Source of the DNA: Cacajao melanocephalus | Lineage: Eukaryota; Chordata; Mammalia; Primates; Pitheciidae | Direction: 5' to 3' | NCBI GenBank assembly: GCA_963573385.1 | Contig: CAUYLG010075662.1 | Location: 1 to 64,000, forward strand | Length of the DNA: 64,000 nt | Part shown: piece after piece, positions 62,666-64,000 of the stretch | How the letters are laid out: the number at the start of each line of letters is the position of its first letter | Position numbering within the stretch: the stretch's first letter is position 1 | The notes under the pieces: generated by a model | The model's input: the letters and a program-made list of their open reading frames with translations, nothing else | What the model was told of the DNA's origin: nothing | Databases searched by the model: none | Translations under genes and position numbers: made by a program

Positions 62666-64000
62666 AACAGTGCTGTCAATGATAGTGTTCTCAGTAATAT
62701 TCCTCTCAGTCATAGACACCTAGTGAGTGTTGGTATTCGCGGCCCTCTTTCCTTATTAGCCAGATGATCTGTTTCTGTGGATCACTCATTTTTGGTATAG
62801 TTAGTATTTAAAAGTCAAAGAAAAACACAGAACCTTCTTTAAAAAAAATTGGCTTGAGTGTTAACATCTCTCGTGAAGAAGGGTTGAAAAGTAATTAATC
62901 ATTCCTCTTTCTGTTTTTAACAATTTTCTTTAATTCCTTCTGCATAAGTCTCCCACATAAATAGGTAGCATCTGATCTCTATGGGAAGGCACTTATCTAA
63001 AGTAAAATCACCACGCAAAAAAGAATGAGTCATTTGTTATTCATGGGGAAAACAAAACGCCCTTTAACATTGTCAGTGTTAAAAAATACCCGTGTTTAGC
63101 CTACTGACTGATTCAATGTGCTGGGGTTTAATATAAGAAATAAGAAGGTTAAGGATTTTCAATAATCTTGTAATTATTTACAGAAAATTTAATTTTTTTT
63201 TTTTGCTTCATCATGCGAAAATGACAGATGCCAAAAACACCAACTTACCAACTTTATGTCTATTGGTTTCAAAAGACAATGGGTGTCATACATCATTTAA
63301 ATAACATTTAACAGGGGAAGGAGTCCATCCTCTTTACTGCGTATTTAGCTAAGAGAAACCTGTTCTAGGTATTGCACTACATTCTCTTAAAACAACCATC
63401 ATTAACCTAGATGTTGACTTTTTTCTGAACAGTACTCTTAAGAAAAAGGCTGAGAGTTTTACATTAACACAAGAATAATTATTTATAGCAATTCCCCATG
63501 GCTATGTGGTCTTTTTATTTAGCTGTTTTAACAGTATGCTAATGACAGGAAGAAAACATACATATAAAATATTGTAAGCATCAGGACTTGGTAGGAGAGA
63601 GTAAGTTTGGCTCCTGACCATGAAATTTCATTCTGTGGTTGCCTTCTTAGTGGCATCTCTTGAGGTCAGTGGCTTTGAATTCTCCCAATTGTATGGGGTC
63701 ACTCTGGCAGCACTGACCAAGTAGAAAATATTCAGCTAGAGAACACAATAGCAGAAGTCACCCTTTAAGTGTCCTGCCTTCTATGTCATGCAATTGACTC
63801 CAAGACTCCCCACTAAGATGTCACTGTTTGACCAGTTTGCTTTAAAACAGCTTAATTAGCTGAAAGGAAAGCTATGTCTGAGCATGTTTGTGAGCAAAAA
63901 ACAAAAAGCTCTCTCTTTTCAGAAGACTCATGCTCTATCTTGTCGGAAATTTTTGGTTCTGAAACAAAACAACATTCCTTTCATACACAATCAAGTCCCT
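62666..64000. other. Repeat-poor unique sequence to window end
   Basis: No named repeat, gene or RNA is seen. Confidence 0.4.

Overview
This is 64 kb of AT-rich mammalian, almost certainly primate (human-like), non-coding DNA. The evidence is ten Alu elements (a primate-specific SINE), several late L1 3' ends, and older mammalian repeats: MIR, L2, MaLR LTRs, Tigger DNA transposons and L1M fragments. I found no intact cellular gene, no exon chain, no structural RNA gene, no CpG island and nothing prokaryotic. The longest open frames are chance frames in AT-rich sequence, frames inside Alu, L1 or microsatellite sequence, or the decayed Tigger transposase. The window reads as a gene desert or the interior of a very large intron. 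The chromosome cannot be told from the sequence alone.

Layout. 0-7.2 kb: L1M remnants, a MaLR-type LTR, a Tigger-like non-autonomous element (5746-6118) and, next to it, a long imperfect inverted repeat with ~270-bp arms and a ~560-bp loop (6121-7224) that I cannot assign to a family. 7.2-12.3 kb: an antisense 5'-truncated L1 with target-site duplication, two Alus, a long GAAA tract, a MaLR LTR split by an Alu, and a TA/TG microsatellite. 12.7-16 kb: MIRs and unique sequence. 16.4-22.8 kb: a stack of nested insertions. An ancient repeat appears to be split by a Tigger2-type transposon that still carries a broken transposase. That transposon holds two Alus, one of them interrupted by an L1 3' end. 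Next to it lies an L1M cut by an antisense L1 3' end and by an MST/THE1-type LTR.

23-37 kb: mostly unique AT-rich sequence with MIRs, an unnamed dispersed repeat, a 25-base poly-A, an ERV1-like remnant with 3' LTR (to 30800) and L1 3' ends. 37-41.1 kb: an Alu whose tail has become a TA microsatellite, L1 ends, an L2, and a half Alu joined to an antisense L1. 41.1-50 kb: largely repeat-poor, with a GC-richer block (42.5-42.9 kb) and two stretches (43.9-44.6 and 45.6-46.3 kb) that look like candidate cis-regulatory elements. 50-54.2 kb: Alu, L2 split by MIR, MER5A-like and a long antisense L1M. 54.2-64 kb: repeat-poor sequence with further candidate conserved blocks, then L1M, a tiny L1 3' end with duplication, and MIRs.

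Function. No genes work together here. If the window has a function it would be regulatory, from the repeat-poor blocks at 42-46 and 55-57 kb. All family names were assigned by eye from remembered consensus features. Boundaries are approximate unless a target-site duplication fixes them.
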